Below, one piece after another: positions 17,366-25,855 of a DNA stretch of 36,163 nucleotides. This DNA is from Caldifarciminota bacterium (GTDB taxonomy: Bacteria; Hydrothermota; Tepidihabitantia; SM23-42), in assembly GCA_016936155.1 (NCBI GenBank), contig JAFGPO010000129.1, positions 1-36,163 on the forward strand, given 5' to 3'. Numbering within the stretch: the first letter of the stretch is position 1; the number at the start of each line of letters is the position of its first letter. Below the pieces are notes generated by a model. That model did no database searches. It had not been told where the DNA came from and was given only the letters and a program-made list of their open reading frames with translations. A program made the position numbers and the translations under genes.

Positions 17366-19959
17366 AGTTTTTCGATAGCCCTTTCAATTCCTTCTTTTTT
17401 CTTTATAAACCCGTCGAGACGATGCTGCTCGCGCAATTTCACCTCTTCGCCTGCTTTCTGGATGTATTTTGGGTTATTCAAACGGTATTTTATTTCCTCG
17501 ATCCTTCCTGAGAGCGCATCGATCTCTTTTGTAAGACGCTGTTTTTCCTTTTCGAGATCGATCCCGGATAAATGCAGGTAACACTCGCATGACGGAAGTA
17601 TAATGCTGGCAACATGACCTGATGGTCTGGAAAAGTCGATTGCTCCCAGTCCCGCGAGCGTCTTCAGCACATCGCCGGCATCTTCTACGTCTTTCTTGAT
17701 CGACGGGGAAGTCACCAGAAACGCATTGAGCCGTTCTTTCGGGTGGATATTGAACAATCCCCGTACATTCCTTATTTCTTCAATAAGCCTTTTGATCAAT
17801 GATACCGGAGTCGTCTGGGACGCGCGTTCCACCGGCTCTGGCCATGTTTCATTAAAGATGGAATTGGATGAAAATTCGAATCGCTGGTAGATCTCCTCAG
17901 TAATGAACGGGATGAACGGGTGTAAGATAATGAGGAGCTGTTTAAGCACATAGGTCGGCACGTTGCGGGCAGGCACGATCTTGATTATCTCCAGATACCA
18001 ATCGCAAAACGTATGCCATACGAAATCATACAGGCAGCGTGCGATCGCATTCAGCTCAAATTTTTCAAAATAATCCTGTATCGAGAGAAGCACGGTATTC
18101 AATTCACCGAGGATCCAAATATCATAGGAGGAAAGTAACGAAGGGAGGACTGGCTCTTCACCTGAATGATTCATGCGTATCAAACGCGAAGCGTTCCATA
18201 ATTTATTACAGAATTTCCTTCCAACATCGAGTGATTTCTCTGAGAACAGAACATCCTGCTCCCGGGGAGTAATGAGTTGTATGCCCAAGCGGAGTGCATC
18301 CGCACCATACCGGTCAATAAGATCCATGGGATCCGGAGAATTTCCCAGACTCTTGGACATTTTTCTGCCCTTCTCATCACGGATCATAGGGTGGAACAGA
18401 ACGTCGCTGAAGGGTTTTTTGCCCGTGAACTCGAAGCCGGCCATGATCATGCGTGCGACCCAGAGGTAGATAATATCCCACCCGGTCACCAGTGTCTGGG
18501 TAGGATAGAAATGTTTGAAATCCCTGCTCTTGTTCGGCCACCCAAGCGTGGCAAAAGGCCAGAGCCAGGACGAGAACCAGGTGTCAAGAACATCCGGATC
18601 CTGAACGATCTTCGTGCCCCCGCACCAGCGGCATTTTTGCGGCTTACGTGCCGAGACAACGATACCTTTCTTGGAACCAGGATCATCTGGATCGTAGCAT
18701 TTCGTGCAATAGTACACAGGGATCCGGTGTCCCCACCATAACTGCCGTGAGATACACCAATCCCGTACATTCTCCAGCCAGTGGTTATAAAGGTTGGTCC
18801 ACCGGCCCGGATGCAGTTTGACCGCACCTTCCGCGACCGTGCGCAAAGCCGGCTCTGACAGTTCCTTCATTTTAACGAACCATTGCCGGGATACGCGCGG
18901 CTCAATAGGCGTATGGCATCGCTCGCATGTGGCCAATGGTAAACGGTACTTTTCGGTCTTGTCCAGCAACCCGAGATCCTGTAATTCTTTGATCACCCGT
19001 TCGCGTGCCGCATACCGGTCCATCGTGTTGTAGGTTTTTGTATTTTCATTGAGCGTGGCATCAGGGTTCATGATGTTGATGAATTCAAGACCATGCTTTT
19101 TTGCGAGCGAAAAATCGAATTGATCGTGGGACGGTGTGACCTTGAGCGCTCCTGTACCGAATTCCGGGTCCACGTACTCATCCGCAATGATCGGTATTTC
19201 ACGGTCCATAATGGGGAGGTGCACGCTCGATCCGATGTATTTCTGGTAACGTTGATCATCCGGGTGCACGCATACCGCAGTATCCCCGAGCATGGTCTCG
19301 GGTCGGGTGGTTGCGATGGTGATAAAAGTATCCAGACCAGTGAGCGGATATTTGATATAATAAAGCCAGCCCGCGGTTTCCTCGGTCTCGACCTGTTCAT
19401 CAGACAGCGCGGAAAGGCACCGCGGGCACCAGTTGACGATATATTCACCGCGGTAGATCCAGCCTTTTTTATACAACGCAACGAAGACCTTGATGACTTT
19501 TTTCGAGTAATCATCGGAAAGCGTAAACTGTTCGCGTGACCAATCAAGGGCAAAACCCATTCTCTTCAATTGGGTGCGAATGATGTTTGCATGCTGTTCC
19601 TTCCATTTCCACACTTCCTGAACAAATTTTTCCCTGCCAAGATCCTCCTTTTTCATATTCTGCTCGAGCAAACGTCCCTCAACAACAACCTGAGTAGCGA
19701 TCCCCGCGTGATCCATACCCATCATCCACAAGGTTTCATACCCGGTCAGCCTCTTATATCGGATTAAAATATCCTGGATCGAGTTATTAAGGGCATGCCC
19801 CAGGGTCAAACGTCCGGTTACATTGGGGAGAGGGATCATGATCGTGTAGGGAGGTTTTTTGGACCGTGCATCAGGTGTAAACAGACCATGTTTGAGCCAG
19901 TAATCGTAGCATTGCTGTTCTATACCCTCTGGATCATAGGTGCTGGGAAATTCGTCCAT
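17362..19959 (-). CDS. valS: Valyl-tRNA synthetase
   Basis: 865 residues, normal length. Class I synthetase charging tRNA-Val, with an editing domain for threonine. Seen: N-terminal PSTYDPEGIEQQCYDYW, NVTGRLTLGHALNN in the HIGH position, the editing domain (TIATTRPETMLGDTAVCVHPDD), a CERCHTPIEPRVSRQWFVKM block, DVLDTWFSSWLWPFATLGWP, KMSKSLGNS and a C-terminal coiled-coil arm. The first His of HIGH is Thr here. Preceded by TTGACA-16-TATCAT with 9 bp between the -10 box and the ATG, so the leader is very short; no T-box is present. Confidence 0.96.
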   Translation of the reverse strand: MDEFPSTYDPEGIEQQCYDYWLKHGLFTPDARSKKPPYTIMIPLPNVTGRLTLGHALNNSIQDILIRYKRLTGYETLWMMGMDHAGIATQVVVEGRLLEQNMKKEDLGREKFVQEVWKWKEQHANIIRTQLKRMGFALDWSREQFTLSDDYSKKVIKVFVALYKKGWIYRGEYIVNWCPRCLSALSDEQVETEETAGWLYYIKYPLTGLDTFITIATTRPETMLGDTAVCVHPDDQRYQKYIGSSVHLPIMDREIPIIADEYVDPEFGTGALKVTPSHDQFDFSLAKKHGLEFINIMNPDATLNENTKTYNTMDRYAARERVIKELQDLGLLDKTEKYRLPLATCERCHTPIEPRVSRQWFVKMKELSEPALRTVAEGAVKLHPGRWTNLYNHWLENVRDWCISRQLWWGHRIPVYYCTKCYDPDDPGSKKGIVVSARKPQKCRWCGGTKIVQDPDVLDTWFSSWLWPFATLGWPNKSRDFKHFYPTQTLVTGWDIIYLWVARMIMAGFEFTGKKPFSDVLFHPMIRDEKGRKMSKSLGNSPDPMDLIDRYGADALRLGIQLITPREQDVLFSEKSLDVGRKFCNKLWNASRLIRMNHSGEEPVLPSLLSSYDIWILGELNTVLLSIQDYFEKFELNAIARCLYDFVWHTFCDWYLEIIKIVPARNVPTYVLKQLLIILHPFIPFITEEIYQRFEFSSNSIFNETWPEPVERASQTTPVSLIKRLIEEIRNVRGLFNIHPKERLNAFLVTSPSIKKDVEDAGDVLKTLAGLGAIDFSRPSGHVASIILPSCECYLHLSGIDLEKEKQRLTKEIDALSGRIEEIKYRLNNPKYIQKAGEEVKLREQHRLDGFIKKKEGIERAIEKL

Positions 19960-19968
19960 AACAGCAAT

Positions 19969-19996
19969 ATGATACCCAGAATAAAAGGCGTGTCAA
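19969..19996 (-). promoter_or_regulatory. Predicted promoter of the valS operon with a near-zero leader
   Basis: TTGACA (19996-19991), 16-bp spacer, TATCAT (19974-19969) on the minus strand. The ATG at 19959 begins 9 bp later, leaving a 2-3 nt leader and no Shine-Dalgarno. A second TTGACT lies 8 bp upstream of the first hexamer in tandem. Confidence 0.72.
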
Positions 19997-20039
19997 TCAG
20001 TCAAGGCAAAAGATGGAAAATGGTCAAAGGGTGTGGATG

Positions 20040-20181
20040 CTGGAATAGTATTTACCAGGAACTGAGAACTAGGAACTTTTTACATAAAGCGTCATGAGGA
20101 GGGCGCAAGGCGTGAAGAAGAAAAATTCCCCGATCACCTTATGTGAATTTGCTTGGAACATCAGAATTTTGAATTTAGAAA
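20040..20181. repeat. Intergenic degenerate words between mutM and valS
   Basis: Contains GGAACTGAGAACTAGGAAC (20056-20074), which resembles GAACTGGGAACTGG at 28154-28167, and AATTTTGAATTTAGAAAT (20163-20180), resembling words near 14950 and 25800. No gene or RNA feature is visible. Confidence 0.5.
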
Positions 20182-21009
20182 TCAGGATTTCTGGCATTTC
20201 GGACAGTAGCGGGTGCTGCGGTTACCGATCTTCATGGCTTTGATCTCAGTTCTGCAGATGCGGCATGGCAGGCCTTCACGCTGATAAACATACAAAAGAT
20301 CTTGAAAAGACCCGTTCGTTCCATCCGTGCGCACGTAATCCCCGACCGATGTACCGAATTTCCGCACTGCCTTTTTCAAAACATTTTTTAACGTTCTGAC
20401 AAGACGCCCGGTTTCACGGCGTGTAACGCGGAATGCACGGCGCGTTGGGCGTATCCCGGCATGGAATAGAGCTTCATCTGAATAGATATTCCCGACGCCG
20501 GCACAAATATGCTGATCAAGGAGTACTGCCTTGACAGGCGCTTTACGTTTTTTGAAATGATCGTGCAGATACTGAGTCGTGAATCCGGGCGCAATCGGTT
20601 CAATACCCAGGGAGAGTAGCCCTTTTGGCATTCCGGCCGTGCGGTTGTTCTCTATCAGATACGCCCGACCGAGCACGCGCGGTTCATTGAAAAAGAGTTC
20701 GTGGTTATCAAGGCTGAGCGCAATGCGGGTGAACCGCTCGGGTTTTGTGCCGCGAGGTCTGACAACGATCGTTCCTGAAAGCCGAAGATGAAATATGAGT
20801 TGTTTCCCGGAAACGAGAACGATGATTAAATATTTTGCTTTGCGTGTTACTTCACGGACAATGTCGTTTTTCAGACCACGACAAAATTTATCGGGCGTCG
20901 GATACGAAACTATATCCGGCCGCAGTACACGACACGTACGTATGCGCTGTCCAGATATACGGGGAGCGAGTTCGCGCCGGATCGTTTCAACTTCGGGGAG
21001 TTCAGGCAT
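20182..21009 (-). CDS. mutM: Formamidopyrimidine-DNA glycosylase
   Basis: 275 residues, normal length. Removes oxidised purines (8-oxoG, FapyG) and nicks the abasic site. Seen: the N-terminal MPELPEVETIRREL with catalytic Pro2/Glu3, the RKAKYLI block carrying the conserved lysine, the H2TH region (DQHICAGVGNIYSDEALF, where the asparagine is typical) and the C-terminal zinc finger CRIC...CPKC. The start is fixed because Pro2 must be the mature N-terminus. AAGGATG stands shortly before the ATG. It lies downstream of the AsmA gene with a gap of 98 bp. Confidence 0.96.
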   Translation of the reverse strand: MPELPEVETIRRELAPRISGQRIRTCRVLRPDIVSYPTPDKFCRGLKNDIVREVTRKAKYLIIVLVSGKQLIFHLRLSGTIVVRPRGTKPERFTRIALSLDNHELFFNEPRVLGRAYLIENNRTAGMPKGLLSLGIEPIAPGFTTQYLHDHFKKRKAPVKAVLLDQHICAGVGNIYSDEALFHAGIRPTRRAFRVTRRETGRLVRTLKNVLKKAVRKFGTSVGDYVRTDGTNGSFQDLLYVYQREGLPCRICRTEIKAMKIGNRSTRYCPKCQKS

Positions 21010-21107
21010 ATTTCATCCTTGATGAAATTGATGACACAGATACAAAAGAAAGACTACACCGATAAAGTATTGACGGTAAATCAAATAGGATGAATAAGAA
21101 CAATAGG

Positions 21108-23441
21108 TTATCTGGGGATCAGTCCTTTGATCTTTTTCTCCCATTTTTTCTTCTCTTCGTCAACCTTTTTCTCCCATTCCTTTTTCTGTTCGTCGATCTT
21201 CTTTTCGACATCCTTTTTCTTTTTGTCAAACTCATCCTTGACCTTACCCTGGATCCGTTTTTTTATCTTATCTTTATCAAGACTGAATTTCGGGGACGTG
21301 AATGTTCCGGTCACCTTGAGATCGATCACTGCCCGTCCCTGTTTATCGATAAAGAAGATCCAATCGCCATGGTGCTGCTTTACGATGTCGGAATACTTTT
21401 TTGCCAGTGTCGTCGTAAGGATAAGATTGAGAGACCCGTTCAAACCAAGAGAACCATTCCAGAGAAAATCTCCATACGAAGCAGAAAGCGCCCAGTCATT
21501 CACTCCGACCTTCCCGTTCTGTATGCTGTACGATGCACTGAGATCCTGGATGGGGACGTTCTTTTGGTCTTGCATTCCCAGCCATGCGAGAAGTTGCGTC
21601 AGCACTTCGAAATTATTGAACGCCCCTTTACTGAGACTGACGTTCCCTGAAGCGCTCATGTTGGCTATTACTTCTTTCGCATTGAGCCCTTTCCCGCTGA
21701 AATTCCCAATACCGCTGACTGTGCCTTCAATACTCTCGACTTTCAGGAACCGCTTAAATAGTTTCTGTGCGGAAACCGAGGTCATACGACTCGATATCTG
21801 ATACGGCTCCGGGCTGTTCGCATTATAGTGCATATCAAGGTTCACGTGACCATCAAATGCGTCCGCCGAACATTTACTGAGGTCAACCAGGCCTTTTCCG
21901 ATCGAGAAATACCCGCGTACGTTTTTGTACACCATATCCAGCCCGCTCAGGGTGTTGATCGTTATGTTCCCCTGTATCGTGATCGGAACACCTTCATTCT
22001 GCTGGGAGGCAGGCTCAGGGGGCATCAACTCGTCGAGGTCGATGATATTCGACTGGTTTGTAACTTCGACCAGGGGATCATTGAAACGGGATATGCTGCC
22101 GTGAAAGGAAAAATCCGACCGTCCGATATGTCCGCTGCATGCCTCGATGATGACGTTATCCTGTGCCAGCGTGCCATTCATATTGAAATCAGTGACCGGT
22201 TTTGATGTACCGATACCATCGATCTGGGCATTGGTGATCTTGTACGACCCGGCGAATGCAGGATCGTTGACAGGTCCTGAAACACGCACGTCGGCATTCA
22301 ACGGGCCCTTCATTTTGACATCTTCCATCTCCGGTATTAACACCTCAAAATCGTGCAGATCGCCATCGATCTTGACGGTAACTCCCAGCACGGGAGCGTT
22401 GAGACCGGTGATCGAGCCTGATATGTTCAATGAAGCGTTGCCTATTTCCCCTTGCATGATGATATTCCGTATCGCATCTTTGTCGAATGAAAGGCTGCCA
22501 TCAATGTTCTCAAGACCTCTGAGCATGCCGGCGGGTACGATTTTCACATGGTGCAGTTCGCATCGACCGTCAATCTTGGGATCCTTTACAGAACCGAGTA
22601 TCGATCCGTCCGCCTTCAAGGCGCCGGTCAATTCTGCCGGTCTGGACTGTACTGGAATGAATGATTTGATCTTGTCCAGATCACTTATCTTCAGTTCGGC
22701 ATTGAGACTGACAAGGTCCATCTTGTCGATCGAACCTGACACCTTCATGTTCATCGCGTCATGTTCAAGAATAGTTTTATCAATATGAAGGATTTGTTTC
22801 AGGGTATCATAAGATACCGCATTCTCAAGTTTTGCTGTTGTTTGAGGCAGTACCCCGTGCTTGAGGATATCGATCATACTGCGACCTTTGATATGGATAC
22901 GATGTCCACGGAAAGTAATGTCCTGTGCAAGACCACGTATTCGTATTTCTGCGTTGTCTTGCGCATCCTTGTAATTGACAATCCCGTCACGAATGCTGAT
23001 TTGGGAAAGGGAAAGCGCCCAATCCGAGCCTTTCTGTTCCTTGGGGATGAGTGCAGCAAAATTATACGTTCCAGCTCGATCTCGCTCGATGTTCACAGCG
23101 AGTCCATTGAAATCGAGCCCGCTGATGATGATTTTTCTCTGAAGAAGCGGAAGAAGTTTCAGATTCATTGTCGCGCGTTCGATCTCGACCACCGGTTCCG
23201 AGCTGAAACCTTTAGTATTCGCGATCGAAACATCATTGACCGTAATGCCGACCTTTAACCCGAAGCGCAGACCGACGGTTCCGATCTGGACAGGTCGTTG
23301 CAGGGCTTCTGCAGCCACTTTCTCGGCGATCGCCCGGATTCTCGCAGGATTTAGATAAGACCGGATCGCAATATACCCCGCAATGATAATGATGAGCAAT
23401 ATGCTGATCACGATCAGAAGTATCTTGAGATATTTTGTCAT
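21108..23441 (-). CDS. AsmA family protein
   Basis: 777 residues. Seen: one N-terminal membrane anchor (about 4-28), then the AsmA N-terminal block RPVQIGTVGLRFGLKVGITV with NVNIERDRAG-type continuation and beta-rich repeats (ALKADGSILGSVKDPKIDG, VSGPVNDPAFAGSYKI) that form the long periplasmic groove of AsmA-like lipid-bridge proteins. The last 65 residues are almost only K, E and D with a coiled-coil look, an unusual tail. AsmA-like proteins are implicated in phospholipid transport to the outer membrane, which fits a diderm. AGGAGG precedes the ATG. Confidence 0.88.
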   Translation of the reverse strand: MTKYLKILLIVISILLIIIIAGYIAIRSYLNPARIRAIAEKVAAEALQRPVQIGTVGLRFGLKVGITVNDVSIANTKGFSSEPVVEIERATMNLKLLPLLQRKIIISGLDFNGLAVNIERDRAGTYNFAALIPKEQKGSDWALSLSQISIRDGIVNYKDAQDNAEIRIRGLAQDITFRGHRIHIKGRSMIDILKHGVLPQTTAKLENAVSYDTLKQILHIDKTILEHDAMNMKVSGSIDKMDLVSLNAELKISDLDKIKSFIPVQSRPAELTGALKADGSILGSVKDPKIDGRCELHHVKIVPAGMLRGLENIDGSLSFDKDAIRNIIMQGEIGNASLNISGSITGLNAPVLGVTVKIDGDLHDFEVLIPEMEDVKMKGPLNADVRVSGPVNDPAFAGSYKITNAQIDGIGTSKPVTDFNMNGTLAQDNVIIEACSGHIGRSDFSFHGSISRFNDPLVEVTNQSNIIDLDELMPPEPASQQNEGVPITIQGNITINTLSGLDMVYKNVRGYFSIGKGLVDLSKCSADAFDGHVNLDMHYNANSPEPYQISSRMTSVSAQKLFKRFLKVESIEGTVSGIGNFSGKGLNAKEVIANMSASGNVSLSKGAFNNFEVLTQLLAWLGMQDQKNVPIQDLSASYSIQNGKVGVNDWALSASYGDFLWNGSLGLNGSLNLILTTTLAKKYSDIVKQHHGDWIFFIDKQGRAVIDLKVTGTFTSPKFSLDKDKIKKRIQGKVKDEFDKKKKDVEKKIDEQKKEWEKKVDEEKKKWEKKIKGLIPR

Positions 23442-23514
23442 AGATCCTCCTGAATATTTCTTTTATTCCAATGCATCATGATGAAGAATGTTGTTTGTTG
23501 AAGAATGTTCTGGA

Positions 23515-24150
23515 TCATAACAATGTTAAATGTCCGGCAAAGATCGTACCAAAGAACCGCACAAACGGGCCGATCCATCCCCAGAGGACCGGAATGCCGG
23601 TTAGATTGTTAATGAATATCAATCCGATCAACACAAAAAATCCATAGCGCGACAGCCACAGTTCGATATGCGCATAGCGCGCCGGGAGAAGTTCGAAGAG
23701 CACATGGGATCCATCGAGCGGCGGGATAGGAATAAGATTAAAGGCGCAGAAAATCAAATTGAATACAACGAATCCTTCGATCATGATATACAACGGATAC
23801 AGAGCTTCGATATGAGCAGGGAGGGCTCTGAGCAGCAATCCGAATGGGATCGCGATCAGAAAATTAGATAGTGGTCCGGCAATGGACGTCTGAATGATCC
23901 CGGTCCTCCTGTTTCGGAAATTGCTTACATTGATCGGGACCGGTTTTGCCCAACCAAAGCGGAAAAGTATGAACGCGATAAGTCCGAAGATGTCGATGTG
24001 TTTTATTGGATTAAAGGTCAATCGACCAGCAAATTGAGCGGTATGATCCCCGTTTCGGAGGGCAATATACCCGTGCGCGTATTCATGAATGGTGAGCGCC
24101 ATCAGGATCGGCGGGATAAAAAGCACGAAGGACACGAGACGATCCGCCAT
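23515..24150 (-). CDS. Site-2 protease family membrane metalloprotease (M50, YwhC-like)
   Basis: 211 residues with about six membrane segments. Seen: HEYAHG near residue 23 (HExxH zinc site), NPIKHIDIFG, IAGPLSNF and NLIPIPPLDGS near 147, the NPxPxLDG third zinc ligand. It lacks a PDZ domain, so it belongs to the small rhomboid-sized S2P group rather than RseP, which is also in this window. The substrate is unknown. The ATG overlaps the cca stop by one base (TAATG), implying coupled translation. Confidence 0.9.
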   Translation of the reverse strand: MADRLVSFVLFIPPILMALTIHEYAHGYIALRNGDHTAQFAGRLTFNPIKHIDIFGLIAFILFRFGWAKPVPINVSNFRNRRTGIIQTSIAGPLSNFLIAIPFGLLLRALPAHIEALYPLYIMIEGFVVFNLIFCAFNLIPIPPLDGSHVLFELLPARYAHIELWLSRYGFFVLIGLIFINNLTGIPVLWGWIGPFVRFFGTIFAGHLTLL

Positions 24151-25310
24151 TATTTCATCCTCTTCGCAAGGGCGAGCGCTTCTTTTTTATTTTTAATCTT
24201 ACCATCCAGTTGAAGATACCACGCCTGCGTCAGGATCTTTTTGAAAAGTTGCCCGTTTTTATATCCAAGGGCGTTAAGATCATCCCCGGTGATGAATCGT
24301 TTTTTCTTCTTCACGTTCAGGTACGCGGCGATCTTTGGTTTACAATTTACCCGGATCGATCCGATACACTCAATGATCTGCGGTGATAAAGGATCCAGGA
24401 TGCGAAAATATGCGCTCTTTTTTTGCGCTCTATCGAGATTACCAATGATCTTCCAGATCGATCGGAAATCATGAACGTATTTGTGCTCCCGCGCAGTGAG
24501 GGGAAGATGCGCCATATCGATCGCCGCCAGGTAGTAGTAGAATCCCATGGCCGGAAGTTTCACTATCGTATCATGATCTCTTTTCCGGATTCGGAAGATA
24601 CCGCATTCGGATACATCGCGCACAACGAGATCATATGCTGGTTCTTGAAAGATCAATCGTATCTCGTTGAGTAATCGCTGGCCGGATAATCGCTCGATAA
24701 GTTGTGTGCTTACTGCTTCCTGGAGCAGCTGGCGCGTCGTTTTTTCTAATTTGAAGCCGAATCGGTTTTTGTAACGCAATGCCCGGAAGATCCTGGTTGG
24801 ATCATCAATGAAGCTGTTCTTATGGAGGACCCTGATCGCGCCTCGTTTGATATCGCCAAGACCGTTAAAAGGATCGAAAATTTCACCGAAGTTCTCGCGT
24901 GATATGGACATAGCGATCGCATTGATCGTAAAGTCACGTCGATTCAGGTCTTCATTGATCGTGGAAGGATATACGTGCGGGAGTTTTGCGGGCTCTGGGT
25001 AGCGTTCGATCCGAGCACTCACCAGATCGATCCTTTGATCAGACACGAGAAGTGAGGCGGTCCTGAAGTCCCGGTATGTGGTAAGCTCGCCTTTAAGTAT
25101 CTTATTGAGGTCACGGCTGACCTTGATCGCATCACCCTCAACAACGATATCGATGTCAATCGGCTGGATACCAAGTGTTGTATCCCTTACATAACCGCCT
25201 ACCAGGTATGCGTGGTAGGGTGATCGTGTGAAGAAATCTATGGTCTTATTTAAAACCGATTTCTTTGTGTTCTTTGCCGAAGATCTTGATCTCGCCAAAA
25301 CGGTCCTCAT
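24150..25310 (-). CDS. cca: CCA tRNA nucleotidyltransferase / poly(A) polymerase family
   Basis: About 386 residues. Adds or repairs the 3' CCA of tRNAs; needed here since both tRNA genes in the window lack an encoded CCA. Seen: AYLVGGYVRD, the catalytic DxD in PIDIDIVVEGD, RRDFTINAIA, and DPTRIFRALRYKNRFGFKLE. No C-terminal HD domain is visible. The start is uncertain: ATGs at 25337 and 25310 and a TTG at 25298 are in frame, and all overlap the end of the DUF3467 gene by 50-90 bp; I give 25310. Confidence 0.9.
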   Translation of the reverse strand: MRTVLARSRSSAKNTKKSVLNKTIDFFTRSPYHAYLVGGYVRDTTLGIQPIDIDIVVEGDAIKVSRDLNKILKGELTTYRDFRTASLLVSDQRIDLVSARIERYPEPAKLPHVYPSTINEDLNRRDFTINAIAMSISRENFGEIFDPFNGLGDIKRGAIRVLHKNSFIDDPTRIFRALRYKNRFGFKLEKTTRQLLQEAVSTQLIERLSGQRLLNEIRLIFQEPAYDLVVRDVSECGIFRIRKRDHDTIVKLPAMGFYYYLAAIDMAHLPLTAREHKYVHDFRSIWKIIGNLDRAQKKSAYFRILDPLSPQIIECIGSIRVNCKPKIAAYLNVKKKKRFITGDDLNALGYKNGQLFKKILTQAWYLQLDGKIKNKKEALALAKRMK

Positions 25311-25533
25311 ATTTCTTGATATTCTCTTGAAGCGCACTTAAAAGGAGACTTGCATTTTGCGGGGTCATAATGATGCGTGCAAAAACTTTCGCTTTTTGCG
25401 CTCCCGGCAGGAATCTTACGAAATCCAATATGAATTCTGAAGGTGTAAGGTTTATCCCTACGCCATTTGCATATTGGCCGTCAGATTGCTCTGGGCTTAA
25501 TTCAATCTGTATCTGTTTTTGTTGTTGTTCCAT
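25246..25533 (-). CDS. DUF3467 family protein
   Basis: 95 residues. Seen: an IELSPEQSDGQYANGVGINL start, then TPSEFILDFVRFLPGAQKAK and ARIIMTPQNASLLLSALQEN, the characteristic pattern of DUF3467, a small conserved protein of unknown role found in many diderms. First gene of a minus-strand operon (DUF3467, cca, M50 protease, AsmA, mutM). It has a near-consensus promoter and AAAGGAG 9-10 bases before the ATG. Confidence 0.88.
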   Translation of the reverse strand: MEQQQKQIQIELSPEQSDGQYANGVGINLTPSEFILDFVRFLPGAQKAKVFARIIMTPQNASLLLSALQENIKKYEDRFGEIKIFGKEHKEIGFK

Positions 25534-25558
25534 AACTATTTCTCCTTTTGTCTTGGTA

Positions 25559-25586
25559 ATTATACTGATAAAAAATGGGCAGTCAA
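25559..25586 (-). promoter_or_regulatory. Predicted promoter of the DUF3467-cca operon
   Basis: TTGACT (25586-25581), 16-bp spacer, perfect TATAAT (25564-25559) on the minus strand, about 25 bp upstream of the ATG. The transcript has a leader with AAAGGAG, in contrast to the leaderless promoters with the same hexamers. Confidence 0.8.
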
Positions 25587-25855
25587 GGAATAGACAAGCC
25601 GCGAACCGAAGGCCGAGGGCAGGACGCCGAGAAATAAGATAGTAGGCTCAGAGTACCAGTAAGCAGATTATGAGAAGATCGGTCGATCAGCAAAAAATTT
25701 GGTATTCCGGATTGCTGATTCGCTGCCTGCTGATTTTCTGGTAACCTGATATACTTCGGTTTGGTGTTTAAGATTTAGGTTTTGGAATTTGTGTAGTATT
25801 TAGAATTTATTCTTCTTCTTCTGCCTTTTTTAGTCCTCTTATATCCTTCTCATGG
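25587..25855. repeat. Gene-free stretch with degenerate word repeats
   Basis: The whole gap (25534-25855, 322 bp) contains the DUF3467 promoter and otherwise no credible gene. It shows reiterated words: GCCGCGAACCGAAGGCCGAG with GGACGCCGAG (25600-25632), GATTGCTGATTCGCTGCCTGCTGATT (25710-25736), and TTTAGGTTTTGGAATTTG with TTTAGAATTT (25772-25809). The last family recurs in other gaps of the window. Confidence 0.5.

Noticed and set aside
19960-20040. T-box leader before valS
   Set aside because: No T-box sequence or specifier stem; the promoter sits directly at the start codon.
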